Assembly: GCA_004524425.1 (NCBI GenBank)
Contig: SDNN01000051.1
Coordinates: 1 to 15,698, forward strand
Origin: Promethearchaeota archaeon
GTDB lineage: Archaea > Asgardarchaeota > Lokiarchaeia > Sigynarchaeales > SOKP01
Direction: 5' to 3'
Length of the DNA stretch: 15,698 bases
The notes beneath the pieces are model-generated. The model had not been told where the DNA came from, ran no database searches, and worked only from the letters and a program-made list of their open reading frames with translations. A program made the translations under genes and the position numbers. The stretch's first letter is position 1. Every line of letters begins with the position of its first letter. Shown here piece after piece: positions 14,305-15,698 of the stretch.

Positions 14305-15029
14305 TCTTATCATTATTAGAAATTGTCATGGCGACGTTTAGCATCATCATCGTGGCTATATTCGCTCTAGTAGGCATAGAAATTATCAAGGTATATAAAA
14401 AAACAAATGAGAGAGTATATTTATGTTTTGGATTGACATGGATCGGAATAGTAGAAGCATGGATTCCAAGCGCGATTGTCTTAATCGGATTTTTCATGAC
14501 CGGAGGTTCGATCTTGCCACCCACCGTCTATTTTCTAATTGCCATAGCTGGATATCCCCTAACCACGCTAATTTGGATTACAGGATTTACAGACATTTTA
14601 TATAAAAACAAGCAGAAGCTTTTTCAATTAATCTTTGGAATTGGTGAGGTACTTTTCGAAATCATTTTCCTCGTTTTTCTGTTTACAGATGCAAATCTCA
14701 TTGGTAGTTTTAAAAGTCCCGTGGATGTAGCATATGCTCCTTTCGTCTCACTCTACATACTCATTTCATTATGCATCATTTTATTGACGGGGCTACTAAT
14801 TTCCATAATTTCCATAAGAGGTGGGGAGCCCGAAAATAAACTGAGAGGATATCTTCTCTGTGCTGCATTAATTACTTTATTCATCGGGGGACTTCTGGAT
14901 GCTGCTGCGGAATTAGATATTCTAGGTGTAGTGATCGTGAGATTATTAGTCATATCAAGCGCAGTTGAATTCTATTGCGCGTTCGTCATGCCAGATTTTA
15001 TCAAACGACTTTTTAAGGTTGAAACTTAA
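14301..15029 (+). CDS. Uncharacterised membrane protein with about seven helices (paralogue B)
   Basis: A 242-residue membrane protein, about seven helices, colinear with paralogue A (13421-14125). Shared landmarks are WIGIVEAW then PS (47-57), SPVD (139-142), GEPENKLRG (175-183) and a terminal MPDFIKRLF (230-238). Differences are a loop of one or two residues here and there, and low overall identity, so the duplication is old. The two genes are divergent with 175 bases between them, which allows joint regulation. The stop overlaps that of the convergent sirtuin by 17 bases. A TATA-like AATTTATATTTA lies at about 14217-14228. The function is unknown; conserved acidic and tryptophan residues in helix 2 hint at a bound ligand or partner. 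Confidence 0.85.
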   Translation: MILSLLEIVMATFSIIIVAIFALVGIEIIKVYKKTNERVYLCFGLTWIGIVEAWIPSAIVLIGFFMTGGSILPPTVYFLIAIAGYPLTTLIWITGFTDILYKNKQKLFQLIFGIGEVLFEIIFLVFLFTDANLIGSFKSPVDVAYAPFVSLYILISLCIILLTGLLISIISIRGGEPENKLRGYLLCAALITLFIGGLLDAAAELDILGVVIVRLLVISSAVEFYCAFVMPDFIKRLFKVET

Positions 15030-15698
15030 GAAATTTTTTTAATTTCTGAAATACTTCAGTTGCTTTTCCTTTTAAGAATATATCAACAATTGATTTAGTA
15101 TATTTGGAAGGCTGTACGTTAACTTCCATGATGCGAGCTCCTCGTTCATGAGCAACATAAGGTATCAGGGAGGCGGGCATGATTTCTCCCGTGGTACCTA
15201 CTAAAATGAAAACATCTGCCAATTCAGCATTTTTGATGGAATCTCCATGCGCTTTTTGGGGAATGGGTTCACTAAAAAATACAAAATCTGGTTTTAATAA
15301 TCCTCCACATGTGGGGCAAGAAGGAGGTAAGACATCTAGAAATAAATTGCTGTCATATCTACTTTCACATTTCATGCAGGTTAAGGTCCGTGAAGTACCG
15401 TGGAATTCTATCACGTTTTGACTTCCCGCTTTTTGATGGAGATTATCAATGTTTTGAGTGATGATTGCCTTTATTAATCCCTTTTTTTCTAACTCCGCGA
15501 TGATGAGATGTGCCGGATTGGGTTCAGCCTCCCCAAAAAAATCATAGAATATTTCTTTTATGAGCATCCATGATTCTTTAGGATGAGCCCTAAAATACGT
15601 GGTATCTAAAAATATGGGATTATACTTGTTCCATAATCCATTCTCTCCCCGAAACGGGGGAATTCCACTTTCCACTGAAACTCCGGCTCCGCTAAAAA
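15013..15698 (-). CDS. Sirtuin (Sir2) NAD-dependent protein deacylase, N-terminus cut by window end
   Basis: The frame runs open to the window edge, and the codons ahead of the GTG at 15675 read FSGAGVSVESGIPPFRG, the classic sirtuin NAD-binding start; the true start is therefore outside the window and that GTG is internal. Visible motifs are TQNIDNLHQKAG with the catalytic His in EFHG, a four-cysteine zinc site (CMKC...CPTC), the DFVFFSEPIP segment, VGTTGE, and NVQPS for NAD binding. Sirtuins remove acetyl or longer acyl groups from lysines using NAD+, giving nicotinamide and O-acetyl-ADP-ribose. In archaea, targets include chromatin proteins such as Alba and metabolic enzymes. Only about 10-20 residues appear to be missing. 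The target here is unknown. Confidence 0.95.
   Translation of the reverse strand, partial: FSGAGVSVESGIPPFRGENGLWNKYNPIFLDTTYFRAHPKESWMLIKEIFYDFFGEAEPNPAHLIIAELEKKGLIKAIITQNIDNLHQKAGSQNVIEFHGTSRTLTCMKCESRYDSNLFLDVLPPSCPTCGGLLKPDFVFFSEPIPQKAHGDSIKNAELADVFILVGTTGEIMPASLIPYVAHERGARIMEVNVQPSKYTKSIVDIFLKGKATEVFQKLKKFLKFQP

Noticed and set aside
15013..15675. GTG at 15675 as the true start of the sirtuin
   Set aside because: The codons ahead of it continue the conserved GAGVS NAD-binding motif to the window edge, so the gene begins outside.

Overview
This is an AT-rich stretch of what is most likely an archaeal chromosome. The archaeal reading rests on TATA-box promoters 24-30 bases ahead of several starts, GGTG/GAGGTG ribosome-binding sites, poly-T terminators, Lrp/AsnC regulators and a DUF401 membrane protein. 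Frequent small membrane proteins with C-terminal zinc ribbons and a large share of uncharacterised genes would suit an Asgard (Promethearchaeota, for example Lokiarchaeia) genome. That lineage is inference: no rRNA, ribosomal protein or eukaryotic-signature protein is present to fix it.

Layout. 1-1861: the C-terminal part of a DUF401-type transporter, a TMEM165/GDT1-type cation transporter and a small two-helix membrane protein. 2113-4614: a PIG-L/LmbE deacetylase divergent from a class I methyltransferase, a likely 37-residue membrane microprotein, and a calcineurin-like phosphoesterase. 4805-6881: an Lrp/AsnC regulator divergent from an unrecognised lysine-rich protein with a tandemly repeated 57-residue domain, followed by a 90-residue unknown protein. 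7018-8742: an iron-type alcohol dehydrogenase and a membrane/zinc-ribbon protein. 8784-10880: a solitary beta-class DNA methyltransferase and a metallo-beta-lactamase-fold hydrolase whose reading frame suggests a non-canonical AUA start. 11074-13189: a second membrane/zinc-ribbon protein, a DEAD-box-type RNA helicase with DEGD in motif II, and a second Lrp/AsnC regulator about three quarters identical to the first. 13421-15698: two divergently transcribed paralogous membrane proteins with about seven helices each, and a sirtuin cut by the window end.

Most genes look like single transcription units with their own promoter or terminator, so no long operon or classical defence island is evident. 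The least explained material is the lysine-rich repeat protein next to the Lrp gene and its palindrome, the divergent seven-helix pair, and the set of three small membrane proteins (two with zinc ribbons). No tRNA, rRNA, CRISPR array, transposase or insertion-sequence end was seen.
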